DNA from: Phycisphaerae bacterium
GTDB lineage: Bacteria; Planctomycetota; Phycisphaerae; UBA1845
Assembly: GCA_028289375.1 (NCBI GenBank)
Contig: JANQQK010000015.1
Span: forward strand, 1 to 40,654
DNA: 40,654 bases
Direction: 5' to 3'
The notes under the pieces are model-generated. The model saw nothing but the letters and a program-made list of their open reading frames with translations. It was not told the origin of the DNA and did not search any database. A program made the translations under genes and the position numbers. Shown here in pieces: positions 27,966 to 37,135 of the stretch (its first letter is position 1; each line of letters opens with the position of its first letter).

Positions 27966-28373
27966 GCTTCTACACCCCACAATCCGGGTCCGATGCGCTG
28001 GCAAAACACCCCAACCCCTGCCTTGGGGAGCAGAAACGTTTGGCACACCAAACTTGATCCACGCAACGCCGGTTGATTCGGTGATCTCCCCCACGCGTAC
28101 CCAAGAAAAAAGCCCCCGCATTGCGGAGGAGGCATCGCAGTCAGGCGGATTGTTGATCTGCTTTTCTGTGGCCAATGTGTGGACAAGAATGCACAGGACT
28201 GACACCGATCACACGAGCCTGATCCGTTCAATCGTCGATTTCAGAACAGATCATCCGTGACGCGAAGCGAAAATCGTCACACGATCGGATTTCAATTGAA
28301 TCTGCGCCATGTTGCGATAACGTACCCGTCATGCAGTAATTCATCCCTTGTCCTTTCCAGAGGAGTACCCGTC
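27966..28373. other. Intergenic region with minus-strand hairpins
   Basis: 408 nt between the gspLM relic and the next exported protein. No gene is called. Three inverted repeats lie in its left half: CCCCAA-TTGGGG (28009-28028), GTTTGG-CACA-CCAAAC (28038-28053) and a GC-rich stem at 28112-28133 beside an A-run. All read better as minus-strand terminators or RNA structure. The right half should hold the promoter of the plus-strand gene; AGAGGAG at about 28359 is its ribosome site. Confidence 0.45.
28105..28133 (-). terminator. Terminator-like hairpin with T-run (minus strand)
   Basis: Read on the minus strand, an imperfect GC-rich stem (GCCTCCTCCGC-AAT-GCGGGGGC) is followed by TTTTTT. This is the form of an intrinsic terminator, but no minus-strand gene is recognised to its right, so it may be an orphan or belong to a small RNA. 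Confidence 0.4.
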
Positions 28374-31300
28374 ATGGGACCGACGATACGCGTCTGCATT
28401 GCCGCCCTCTCAATTGCAGTCTTGGCGATGCCCATCGAATCATCCGCATTCGACATCACCGTGGACATTGAATCACTGGAAGCTCCCTATCAAGTCGCTG
28501 TCAATTCTCCGGAGAACCCGGATCCTTATCAGGTTAAACTGTCATCTAGTTCGGCAGAAGCGGAATACGCGGTGTTTGTTTGCGCCCCTGGCCAGCGCCC
28601 GACAGTCAACTGTATTTTTGAAACTGATTTCCAAGCGAGTGGAACGTTTGACGTCTCAATCTTCGATCAGGGGCTCTATACCGTCGTCGGCTGGGCCCGC
28701 CACGTCGGTTGCACCAAGATCACCCAAGCGAGCCAACCGATCTATTTCTTCGAGCCGTCTGAGGTCACGCCACCCAACGCTGTGCTGCAGTTCGAATTGT
28801 CCGACGCATGGCAATTCGCCGCACGCTGGCCATCGAATCCAGACAACCAGACGATCGCGGCCTATCAAATCACCCTCACGCCCTCCACCCTTGTGACCCA
28901 CGATCCCGTCAAACTCCTTGTCCCCGTACCCGACTCGCTCAACGAACCGGAGCACTACAACCACACCGTCTCCTTCGCGGACACATCCCGACCCGAATTG
29001 CAGAGCCTTCTCCAGGCCATCAACCACCGAATCGCCAGCGTGCCCAATCCTGGACCTGCGTCGCGGATCACCTTGCACGTCGACGCCGTGACCACCAGTG
29101 GCGACACCTTCCCGTACATCGCCATCGAAACCATACACACGCTCGCGGATGACCTGCCGTCGGTGACATTCTCGTTGCAGTTGAACATGGAACAGCGCTC
29201 CGTCGATGCCGTCATCGAGAGCATCCTGATCCCAGGAAGCCTCGGCACGGTCATCAATGTCGACGCCGTCCGGCTTTACTACGGCACGTACGACACGGAC
29301 CCATCGGCTTACGTGGAGTTCCCAAGCCCTTTCGTGGGGATGAACCTGCCCATCACGGATCGGGACGGCAACCCCATCCCATCCGGGGCAGTCGTTGAAC
29401 CGGTGTTCATCTCCCCGATCGGTTTCAGCCTCAGCGATCCGGTCGAAGGATTCATCACGCGGGTTGCTTCCTCAGACCTCAATCCGCCCCAATGCTGGGA
29501 TGGCATCGACAATGACGATGACGGATTCACGGACTTCGATGGAAACGATCCCGAGTGCGCGTACCAATTCGATCCCTACGAGTACAGCAACGACAACGAT
29601 ATGAACGTCGCTGCCCGAACGCTGGTTATCTACAACACCAACACCGCCGACGCCCGCACGATCGCCGATCATTACCGAAGTGTTCGACTGCCCAACCAAA
29701 CGGACGATGTCTTGTGTTCCGTCCAATTGCCGCCGGGGCAGTTCGCGTCGGCCAACGACCTGTCCAACGCCACCAAAGCCATCAGGCGGTGCATCTGTGA
29801 GGACATCTTGGAAGACACGCCAGCCAACTGCACCGATGTCACCGGTGAAGCACTCGCGGAGCAATCGCCGATCACACACTTAGCGATCATCAAAGGCATA
29901 CCACCACGCATGATCGGAACAGGTTGGGCTTCCGACGCAGAAGAGCCATCCTTCGACTACTACCTCTCCTATTCGATTTACAACGACGAGCCGCTCTTTG
30001 GCGCGGGAACCGATGGCCGTGTGGACCACGGAACCTTCGACGGCGGCGATCCGGATGCGGTTGATTTCCAGCCGAGCTCTTCACAGGACAGCTACATCCG
30101 CCAGATTGATCCCTCTTTGGATCGGCTTCTCGCCTACGGACGTATCGAAGCCATCAACACCGAACGCACCATCGATCTGATCAACCGTACGCGATATGCA
30201 GAACGGTCTGGAATCGCCGGAAACTTCATCAGTCACGGGTTCACCACGACCACGCATGACTTCCTGGCGACGCTCAGCTCGACGCAGGATGACCCGGCGG
30301 GCCAATATGTCTGCGATACGGAACTGTATCTCGACGATCCAGACCTCGATTGGGACCATGAGCATTGCCGCGCTGGCCAAACCGACAGTGGCTTGATCCC
30401 TGGCGAACAGGTTCTAGGCCCGGAGGACACTGGGAAAATCCAGAGCATCCCCTACGCCGTGAACGCCGGTCTCTACATCGGTGGACTGCCACCCAACGGT
30501 GATCAGGGCCACGACGCATTCAGCGGTTTCAACAACATGATCAACTGGCGTCATGAGCATCCAGATGATCTGTCCGTACCATGCGAGCCGCTCTGCCGTG
30601 ACATCGTCGATGTGATCGAGCGCGAAGCCTGCCACGCAGATTCGAAGGACTTCTTTGGCGAGATCAACACGGATTGTGTTGGCGCAGCACCCGGACTCAT
30701 CGGATGGCAGTTCCGATCCTGGCCCGTGCAGTATTACGGTTTTACGCCCGCCGGTTGGGGGGTCGACAACACGAGTGGCCGGGTAGAAAAGACAATGCCC
30801 CAGATCGAGACTGGTAGTCCGTTCGGTGACCGATACCTGCATTACGGTGCCGCAGACACCGTCGACCATCCCATGTGTCTCGACACCAGTGGATCCCCGA
30901 CCCAATGCCCGGAACTCATCGCCATCAGCCTGCGCAAACTTCAGACCATCAGTCCGGCGATCGCGTTTGAGAGTGACAAGACCATGCGGCTTCGATTCCG
31001 GTATCGACGCGGTGGAGGCGACACGGGACGCATTCGGTTGAACATGACCTTCCGCAAGCAGAATTCGAACCCGCAGGAACAAGTAACCATCGAGGAGATC
31101 TTCGACATTGCCCAGCCGCAAACGGAATGGACGACTGCCACGGCGGACATCATCATTCCAGCGGCGTACTCTCCGATCGATCGTGTCATTGCCAAGATCA
31201 TCGCCCGCCGAAACGACAACATTCGCGGTTATCTTGATCTGGACCTCATCGAGATCTTCGACGCCGACGATCCCGCCGAGACCAATCTGATTCCGGACGA

Positions 31301-32132
31301 TCTGGCCAGCTTCGAACGCGACCACACCGGACCGACGGTTGGCGGTGACTGGGCCGCCAACGCCATCGATCGTTTGAATGGCATCGCGTGGTGGGGTAGT
31401 TCGTCGCATCATCTCACTGGCGGCTTCGCGTTTGCAAATCCCGAGAAATTCGTCGGAGCCTTCTATTCGGGGCGGACACTCGGTGAATCGCTTATGTATA
31501 TCAGCGGCAACGCCAAGTCGGGCATCATTTACGGTGATCCGACCTACCGACCGTCCGGCGCGAAGATTTACCTCAACGAGGGCATCACGCCGATCAATGA
31601 TCCGGCGACGCCGTTCGTGTTCACCGACGCCCCGGCAAGCTGGGAGGGGCGGGAACTATACATCAACGCATTCCACGGTCGCGGCGGACTTCAGCAGGTT
31701 ACGCCAAGTGTTGAATTGGTACCCAATGTCGCGCCATCGCCCGCACCGGCCGGGCCAAACGTCACCAACACGCAAACAACCATCATCGGGACCGTCACGC
31801 CCGTTCCCATTTATCAGCAACGATGGCTGGTCTCGAAATGCCACGAGGCTGATGTGACGACATGCGATGCCCTAGACACATGGATCGATGTCGAGAGCAG
31901 CAGGAAATTTCGTGTGGGCGGTGTCTTCGCACGGCCACTGCAGATAAACGCTCTCAACGAAGGCGCCCTCATCGAGTTGGCCGATCAGGACCGTCTCGAC
32001 GAGGACCAGGACATCATCCTCCGCCTACGCGTTTGGCGCACCAATCAGGAGAACGACACCGCGACGACCGAAACGCACAACAACGACCTGATCAACTACG
32101 CGTTCTTACAATACCGGCCGGATTCGCAGTAG
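28374..32132 (+). CDS. Large exported TIGR03790-like protein
   Basis: 1252 residues. ATG 28374 is chosen (AGAGGAG 8-9 nt upstream; signal peptide MGPTIRVCIAALSIAVLAM, cleavage near ESSA-FD); an in-frame start at 28257 lacks both. The N-terminal third is beta-sandwich-like. A Ca-loop phrase CWDGIDNDDDGFTDFDG follows near residues 374-390. Next is a region resembling the uncharacterised TIGR03790 family: ARTLVIYNTNTADARTIADHY, then YLSYSIYNDEP, RLLAYGRIEA, and WWGSSSHHLTGGFAF ... SGIIYGDPTYRPSG. In that family the fold is caspase/gingipain-like in appearance but activity is unproven. It is probably secreted and follows two other exported proteins. The family assignment is from memory of motifs. 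Confidence 0.85.
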   Translation: MGPTIRVCIAALSIAVLAMPIESSAFDITVDIESLEAPYQVAVNSPENPDPYQVKLSSSSAEAEYAVFVCAPGQRPTVNCIFETDFQASGTFDVSIFDQGLYTVVGWARHVGCTKITQASQPIYFFEPSEVTPPNAVLQFELSDAWQFAARWPSNPDNQTIAAYQITLTPSTLVTHDPVKLLVPVPDSLNEPEHYNHTVSFADTSRPELQSLLQAINHRIASVPNPGPASRITLHVDAVTTSGDTFPYIAIETIHTLADDLPSVTFSLQLNMEQRSVDAVIESILIPGSLGTVINVDAVRLYYGTYDTDPSAYVEFPSPFVGMNLPITDRDGNPIPSGAVVEPVFISPIGFSLSDPVEGFITRVASSDLNPPQCWDGIDNDDDGFTDFDGNDPECAYQFDPYEYSNDNDMNVAARTLVIYNTNTADARTIADHYRSVRLPNQTDDVLCSVQLPPGQFASANDLSNATKAIRRCICEDILEDTPANCTDVTGEALAEQSPITHLAIIKGIPPRMIGTGWASDAEEPSFDYYLSYSIYNDEPLFGAGTDGRVDHGTFDGGDPDAVDFQPSSSQDSYIRQIDPSLDRLLAYGRIEAINTERTIDLINRTRYAERSGIAGNFISHGFTTTTHDFLATLSSTQDDPAGQYVCDTELYLDDPDLDWDHEHCRAGQTDSGLIPGEQVLGPEDTGKIQSIPYAVNAGLYIGGLPPNGDQGHDAFSGFNNMINWRHEHPDDLSVPCEPLCRDIVDVIEREACHADSKDFFGEINTDCVGAAPGLIGWQFRSWPVQYYGFTPAGWGVDNTSGRVEKTMPQIETGSPFGDRYLHYGAADTVDHPMCLDTSGSPTQCPELIAISLRKLQTISPAIAFESDKTMRLRFRYRRGGGDTGRIRLNMTFRKQNSNPQEQVTIEEIFDIAQPQTEWTTATADIIIPAAYSPIDRVIAKIIARRNDNIRGYLDLDLIEIFDADDPAETNLIPDDLASFERDHTGPTVGGDWAANAIDRLNGIAWWGSSSHHLTGGFAFANPEKFVGAFYSGRTLGESLMYISGNAKSGIIYGDPTYRPSGAKIYLNEGITPINDPATPFVFTDAPASWEGRELYINAFHGRGGLQQVTPSVELVPNVAPSPAPAGPNVTNTQTTIIGTVTPVPIYQQRWLVSKCHEADVTTCDALDTWIDVESSRKFRVGGVFARPLQINALNEGALIELADQDRLDEDQDIILRLRVWRTNQENDTATTETHNNDLINYAFLQYRPDSQ

Positions 32133-32465
32133 GCGGTTACTCGCAGATTGTGAGCTGGAATCCGATCTTGTCGCGATGTGGCGTGTGTCACGGATCGCCG
32201 CATTGCCCCAAAAAAGACTGTGGGCGTGGTCAATCCGGAAACCCGGTGCCGTGGTACGTGCATTTGCCCTCACAGGGCATCGCGACGTGGACGCGGACTC
32301 GATTGCACAGTACACACTGGCGCGCCTATCAACGATGAAGGATCCGATGGCCTCCAATGCACAATAACGCATGCACCATCAACTACGTTCTCGGAAAAAC
32401 AACGCAGTAACATGTCATCCCCCCAAACCGGACCCTTTGCGCCAACTATGTCGCTAGCATTTCGC
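32133..32465. other. Convergent intergenic region
   Basis: 333 nt between the stop codons of a plus-strand and a minus-strand gene. No gene is supported. A perfect hairpin TGCCCT-CAC-AGGGCA lies at 32265-32279 without a T-run. This could be near the left limit of the inserted cassette that follows, but no direct repeat was identified. Confidence 0.4.
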
Positions 32466-33869
32466 CTATTGAGATGGCAACCAAACTGGCTGTCGCTTCC
32501 GTGAACGATACATGCGATCTCTGAACTCACGAGCATTCACATGCATACCCAAGAAGCCATCAGACGGCAATGATGCCTTCTCAATCCGCCCCTCGAGTGT
32601 CGTGCACATTGACAAGATTGCCTGCATGGATCGCGCTTCATGAACGTACTTGTCAATAGTGAGCATTGCGTAGACTACATCTTCATCAATCCCGGCGATT
32701 GACAGTCCGCCATCATGCTCCTCCGTCAAACCCATCCCTCGAAGTAGGCTGCGAAGTAAGATCGATCGCCGTATGACAGGCTTGTCCAGCTTTTTGCCAT
32801 TCACCACTCTCTGATTTATCGACGGCACATCGACGAACCCACGAAGCCTGCTGATAAAATCGCTACCCTTGGCTCCGGAATTCATGGAATCGCCGACAAG
32901 TCGCTGGAACGCGCTGTAAGACGAAGTCCTGCCGCCAGCAAATACCAGAATCGCTTTCCCAATATGCATTAGTTGATGGCCCATTTTGAACTTCCCGTCT
33001 TGCATGGGCGCGAGAAAGAACTTCAACCATCCCAACTCTGTTTCGGAGTTACAATCAAATTCATCGAAGAAAACAACTGGGAGCCGGAATTGCAGATTCT
33101 CGTTCTGAACTTCTCTTATAGCATTCGCCAAGTCATGCACATCATCAAATTGCGCCAGATTGAACTCGAGAAAACTGAGCTGACACTGACGCCCAAAATA
33201 CTCCTCCAAATCTCTTGCGATCGACTTGACTGCGAACGACTTTCCAGATCCAGGCCTTCCAAACACAGCGATGGAGAGTGGCTGCAGAATACTGTGCCGC
33301 ATGTAGTTTGCCATGAGATTTCTCACGCTGCGAATGCACTCCATTTCATGCCGATCCACGGTCACGAGATTGCCAATTGTCAAGACGGGTGCCGAAAGGA
33401 ACAGGGCCGAGTTCGTGACCTTGGATTCCAAATCAGCATCTATACCAACCGCGTCGCCGGAAAGATCATGGGACTCATCAACAAAATTAGGGCGCTGAAC
33501 AATCTCTCGCACACGCTTTGATTGTCGACAATTGAGCACATTCGAATGCCCTGCGAACACAATGGCCTCCGCAATATTGACTCTACTCACCGCGGCGGCT
33601 TCATTCTTCAGGATCAACTCTAAGAAGCTCAGCTGTCCGGAAGTAATAGCACTCGTTGGCACTTGGCATACTGCAAGCGTTGCTCTGGAATCATCTATTC
33701 CTCTCGACTCGGACAGTGAAGAGCCGAATACCCGGTCCTTTGCGGCTCGTAACCCCTCAAGCGAACTCAATGAATCGAGATGCTCGTCGGAAATTGTGCG
33801 AAGCCGTTCCAATTCGCTCGCCAAATAACCGGCCGAGAACCTCTCCCTTCTGACGCTAGGCCGTGCCAT
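32466..33869 (-). CDS. Standalone AAA+ ATPase of the type found in bacterial RyR-domain proteins
   Basis: 467 residues from ATG 33869; no strong ribosome site, and a TTG at 33944 is a less likely alternative. An N-terminal region of about 190 residues is unrecognised. The AAA+ core has Walker A GRPGSGKS (204-211), LEFNLAQF, Walker B VVFFDEFD (265-272), LGWLKFFLAPMQDGKF, a sensor-1 strand AILVFAGG (306-313), an arginine-finger candidate SRLRG (340-344) and sensor 2 in HEARSM (Arg413). The conserved blocks LAPMQDG, FAGG, DFxSRLRG and ARSMxAI match, from memory, AAA+ modules that I associate with ryanodine-receptor-type (RyR) domains in predicted bacterial conflict proteins; no RyR domain is visible here. 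It is divergent (104 nt) from the GrpE/Hsp70/vWA operon. Confidence 0.85.
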   Translation of the reverse strand: MARPSVRRERFSAGYLASELERLRTISDEHLDSLSSLEGLRAAKDRVFGSSLSESRGIDDSRATLAVCQVPTSAITSGQLSFLELILKNEAAAVSRVNIAEAIVFAGHSNVLNCRQSKRVREIVQRPNFVDESHDLSGDAVGIDADLESKVTNSALFLSAPVLTIGNLVTVDRHEMECIRSVRNLMANYMRHSILQPLSIAVFGRPGSGKSFAVKSIARDLEEYFGRQCQLSFLEFNLAQFDDVHDLANAIREVQNENLQFRLPVVFFDEFDCNSETELGWLKFFLAPMQDGKFKMGHQLMHIGKAILVFAGGRTSSYSAFQRLVGDSMNSGAKGSDFISRLRGFVDVPSINQRVVNGKKLDKPVIRRSILLRSLLRGMGLTEEHDGGLSIAGIDEDVVYAMLTIDKYVHEARSMQAILSMCTTLEGRIEKASLPSDGFLGMHVNAREFRDRMYRSRKRQPVWLPSQ

Positions 33870-33973
33870 ACAACGACTTACGCAATGTTTCTCGTTGAAT
33901 TCCACGTCAATGACACGACGGGAAAACAAACAACAAATCCCCAACCCCTATCGAACTCGAAAGGACCCATCCC

Positions 33974-34207
33974 ATGACCATTCGCTGGAGCAATGTCGTC
34001 GCGATCGTGCTGCTGATCGCAGCAATCGTCATCTTCGTGCGCAACCCCGACGCGATCGGGGCCTTTTTTCGGAGCATGCAGGCGGTCGGACGGTCGAGCA
34101 CCCCGGAGGAGTCGATTCGCGGCCTGCTGTCCGTGGGATTCATCGGCGTGCTGATCGTCGCCGTGGTTCGCATCGTCACCCACAACCACAGGAGCAAGGA
34201 CCAATGA
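33974..34207 (+). CDS. Small two-TM membrane protein (first gene of chaperone cassette)
   Basis: 77 residues. Two hydrophobic helices are clear: VVAIVLLIAAIVIFV (about 8-22) and GLLSVGFIGVLIVAVVRIV (about 50-68), joined by a polar loop. AAAGGA lies upstream. Its stop overlaps the start of the GrpE-like gene by 4 nt, so the two are translationally coupled. It probably anchors or senses for the soluble proteins of the operon. No family is recognised. Confidence 0.8.
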   Translation: MTIRWSNVVAIVLLIAAIVIFVRNPDAIGAFFRSMQAVGRSSTPEESIRGLLSVGFIGVLIVAVVRIVTHNHRSKDQ

Positions 34208-34872
34208 ACGAGAACAGCCAGAACGGTAACGGTGTCATCACCGATGGCACCAAGTCAGAGAGAGTCGACGTGCCGCAGGAAAAACCCTCCGACCAACGTC
34301 CCAACGACGAACTTGTCGCCAGACTGGACGACCAGATCGTCCGGGTCGAGGCAATGCTCGACCGCTGGATCGAACAGCAGGCGGTGGGCGTCACGGAAGC
34401 CAAGGAGCGGGACCTCGAACGGAAGCTCCTCGCCGACATGCAGGCCGAGTGCACCACCTTGCGGGAACGCTTCCATGAGCGGGAGGTGCTGATGCCCATC
34501 TTTCGGTGCCTGATCGGTTTGGCCGACCGCTGCCGCGACCAGACCGCTCGCCTGAGGGGGATCCTCAAGGCTCGGCGGGATCAACTCAACTTCGACGAGA
34601 TCCTCGTGCTGCGATCACTCATCGAGGGTCGCCACGCCGACACGGTTGAACTCGACGCCCTTTTGAGCTCCTTCGGCGTGGAGAGCTACCGACAAAATGG
34701 CGACCAATTCACCGCCGCATCCCAAAAGTGCGTCAAGCGTGTCCCGACACGGGACCGTCGGCTTCATCAACGCATCGCCGAGCGTCTTCAGCCCGGCTAT
34801 CGCCGTGAGGCGACAATCGTCCGCCCCGAGTACGTCAGTGTCGCTGTCATTACCCCAGACAACCCCAAGTAA
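34204..34872 (+). CDS. GrpE-like Hsp70 nucleotide exchange factor
   Basis: 222 residues from ATG 34204 (AAGGA nearby); a frame open from 33895 overlaps the previous gene and is not used. An N-terminal low-complexity stretch leads into a long helical region (35-125), then the GrpE head: DALLSSFGVESYRQNGDQFT (151-170), LQPGYR (195-200) and IVRPEYVSVAVI (205-216). These correspond to the conserved GVE...G..FDP, GY and RPA.V.V pattern of GrpE. It is separated by 16 nt from an Hsp70 gene, so it should exchange nucleotide on that partner. It is divergent from housekeeping GrpE (for example FTAASQ in place of FDPxxH). Confidence 0.82.
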   Translation: MNENSQNGNGVITDGTKSERVDVPQEKPSDQRPNDELVARLDDQIVRVEAMLDRWIEQQAVGVTEAKERDLERKLLADMQAECTTLRERFHEREVLMPIFRCLIGLADRCRDQTARLRGILKARRDQLNFDEILVLRSLIEGRHADTVELDALLSSFGVESYRQNGDQFTAASQKCVKRVPTRDRRLHQRIAERLQPGYRREATIVRPEYVSVAVITPDNPK

Positions 34873-34888
34873 CCAAGGAGAATAAAAC

Positions 34889-36400
34889 ATGTACGGATTT
34901 GATATTGGAACAACCCAGTGCAAGGTGTCCTACGTCGATCGATCGGGCAATCCGGTCATCGTCAGCAATGCCCGTGGCGAACAGACCACGCCGAGTGCGG
35001 TGTATGTTGATGCCGGTGGGGACATTCAGATCGGCAGCGACGCCAGGGAACAGGGCGTCGTCGATCCGTCACGATACGCGTCAAACTTCAAGCTCAAGCT
35101 GGGATGCACGGAGAGTTTGTTTGGCGACGGTGAGGCGTTCACCCCGACGGATGCCACGGCCGCATTGATCGCCGCCCTCAAACGTGATGCCGAAAAAGCC
35201 ACAGGCATTCAGGTCACCGAGGCCGTGGTCACTTGTCCGGCCAACTTCCGGGACGACGCCAAACAGGCGTTGCTCGAGGCCTTTGAGCGAAACGGTATCA
35301 AGGTGTTGCGGCTTGTGCCCGAACCGACCGCCGCAGGGTATGCGTATGCCCTGGATCGAGGAGGCAGCAACAGCACCAACCTAATCTACGACTTCGGCGG
35401 TGGGACGTTCGACGTGTCGATTATCCGTCGGGAAGGCAACCAGTTCACAGTGCTAAGCACCGAAGGCGTTCCCACGTTGGGTGGCAACGACATCAGCGGA
35501 TGCGTGGAGTCGCGGGTACTGGATGAGGTGGAGAGCAAATGTGGTCGCCGTCCCTGCCGCGAAAGAGACGGCTTGGCGTTCCTGGATCTTGATCAACGAG
35601 TGGAGGCTGCCAAGGTCTCGCTTGGCAAGCAGCATCAGGTCCCCATCATCGCATCCTTCGAAGGGCAGCAGGTCATCGCAAAGATCACACAGGTCGAATT
35701 CCACAAGAGTATCGATCAACTGATCTGTCAGAGTATCGAGGCTACCGATCGGGCCATCGCCGCCGCCGGACTCACCGTCGATCAGATCGACCGTTTGGTG
35801 ATGGTGGGTGGAACGTCGCGATTGCCGCACATTCAGGAGCGGCTGGCCGATCATACAGGATTGGTGCCTCGCACCGACATCGATCCCGACAAGGCAATCG
35901 CCTACGGGGCGGCCTTGGCATGTGTGGCGGAGATGGGCAAGGACGGCCGGACCGCGACGATCAACGGGCAGGTCATTCCCGCACCTGAATTGTTCGTGCA
36001 GGAGATCACGGCCCACAGCGTGGGTTGTTCGGCACTTATCCAACAAGGCCCGAAGCAGCGTCTGCTCAATGCCGTCATCATCCCGAAGAACACGGCCATC
36101 CCGTGTCAGCGGACCGATCACTTCTACCTGGAGAGCGAGGAGCAGACCCGGGCCAAAGTCGAAATCCTCCAGGGTGAGGAGCGGGCGGACCGCGATGAGT
36201 GTCTGGTGATCGGCGAGATCATCCTCGACAACCTCCCCACTGAGACGGTCAAGTCCCAACGCATCTGCGTGCAGTACACCATCGACGCCAATGGCATGGT
36301 CACAGCAACCGCGACCGACAAGGTCAGCGGCACAAGCCGTACAGTGTCCGTGGACTACAAGAAGGGTATCCAGCAGCGGCATCAGCCGACGGCAGCGTAA
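34889..36400 (+). CDS. Hsp70/DnaK-like chaperone without C-terminal lid
   Basis: 503 residues with an ideal AAGGAG ribosome site. The nucleotide-binding domain is intact: GFDIGTTQCKV (3-13), PEPTAAGYAYAL (144-155), YDFGGGTFDVSII (167-179) and VMVGGTSRLP (304-313). The linker is ELFVQEIT (367-374), replacing the VLLLDVT-type linker of DnaK. A substrate-binding beta domain is recognisable (IIPKNTAIP 397-405, VEILQGE 424-430, YTIDANGMVTATATDK 463-478). The protein then ends, so the helical lid (about 100 residues in DnaK) is missing. No DnaJ gene is nearby. It probably acts with the GrpE-like and vWA proteins as a specialised ATP-driven module. Confidence 0.9.
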   Translation: MYGFDIGTTQCKVSYVDRSGNPVIVSNARGEQTTPSAVYVDAGGDIQIGSDAREQGVVDPSRYASNFKLKLGCTESLFGDGEAFTPTDATAALIAALKRDAEKATGIQVTEAVVTCPANFRDDAKQALLEAFERNGIKVLRLVPEPTAAGYAYALDRGGSNSTNLIYDFGGGTFDVSIIRREGNQFTVLSTEGVPTLGGNDISGCVESRVLDEVESKCGRRPCRERDGLAFLDLDQRVEAAKVSLGKQHQVPIIASFEGQQVIAKITQVEFHKSIDQLICQSIEATDRAIAAAGLTVDQIDRLVMVGGTSRLPHIQERLADHTGLVPRTDIDPDKAIAYGAALACVAEMGKDGRTATINGQVIPAPELFVQEITAHSVGCSALIQQGPKQRLLNAVIIPKNTAIPCQRTDHFYLESEEQTRAKVEILQGEERADRDECLVIGEIILDNLPTETVKSQRICVQYTIDANGMVTATATDKVSGTSRTVSVDYKKGIQQRHQPTAA

Positions 36401-36418
36401 CGGAAAGGAGCCACAATC

Positions 36419-37135
36419 ATGCAAAACGCTATTGGTCAATCAATGCAAACGGGACGCAGTCCTGTCCTTCACCTTGCCATGACGTTGTTGGATCGACTGG
36501 CACGCTTCATGGCTGATCCGTTGGCAGTCAATCCCGACAACAAGACAGTGCGACCCCATCATGACTCGACCTCCATCAACGCGGTTCTTGTCATTGACGC
36601 ATCGCCGTCGATGCTCGAAACAGACTGGCCGCCTTCACGACTGGAAGCCGCCCAAAAGGCGGCACTTCAGTACGCTCAGCGACTGCACATGGAATCTCCC
36701 ACCGCCCACGTCGGTGTGGTGGCCTATGGCTCGAGGGCATGGACCGTCGCCAAACTGACCGCCAATCATCACAGCAGTCGACTGGCCGATCAGATTCAAG
36801 ACATCCCAACCGACTCGGGCACCAACATCACCGCCGGTTTGAAGCAGGCTGAATCCCTCCTGAGGCGGGTGACTGGTCGGAGTCAAGTCGTCCTGTTGAC
36901 CGACGGGGGTCACAACTACGGCCCCAAACCAAATCGAATCGCGTCCCGATTACGCTCCGTCTCCACGTTGGAGACGGTGGGCATCGGCGGGTCACCTGCT
37001 GATGTGGACGAGACGCTTCTGAATGAGATCGCCTCGGCCAGACCGGATGGCAGCAAACGCTACCGCTGGATCGGCGACGGCGAAGAACTCATCAAGCACT
37101 TCGAGTGCCTGGCGGAAGGGCTGGTGAAAGCATGA
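36419..37135 (+). CDS. von Willebrand factor A (vWA) domain protein
   Basis: 238 residues; AAAGGAG lies upstream, 18 nt after the Hsp70 gene. One vWA domain spans about 50-235 with a complete MIDAS metal site: DASPS (60-64, the DxSxS motif), Thr135 in DSGTNI, and Asp162 in LLTDGGHN. No signal peptide, so it is likely cytoplasmic. vWA proteins commonly pair with NTPase chaperones (for example MoxR-vWA); here the partner would be the Hsp70. The stop overlaps the next start by 4 nt. Confidence 0.9.
   Translation: MQNAIGQSMQTGRSPVLHLAMTLLDRLARFMADPLAVNPDNKTVRPHHDSTSINAVLVIDASPSMLETDWPPSRLEAAQKAALQYAQRLHMESPTAHVGVVAYGSRAWTVAKLTANHHSSRLADQIQDIPTDSGTNITAGLKQAESLLRRVTGRSQVVLLTDGGHNYGPKPNRIASRLRSVSTLETVGIGGSPADVDETLLNEIASARPDGSKRYRWIGDGEELIKHFECLAEGLVKA

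Noticed and set aside
33895..34203. Longer N-terminus for the GrpE-like protein
   Set aside because: It would cover the two-TM gene in another frame; ATG 34204 has a good ribosome site and a 4-nt coupling overlap.
35453..36439. A 328-codon minus-strand frame opposite the Hsp70 gene
   Set aside because: Shadow of a well-conserved Hsp70 frame; His/Asp/Leu-rich with no motif.
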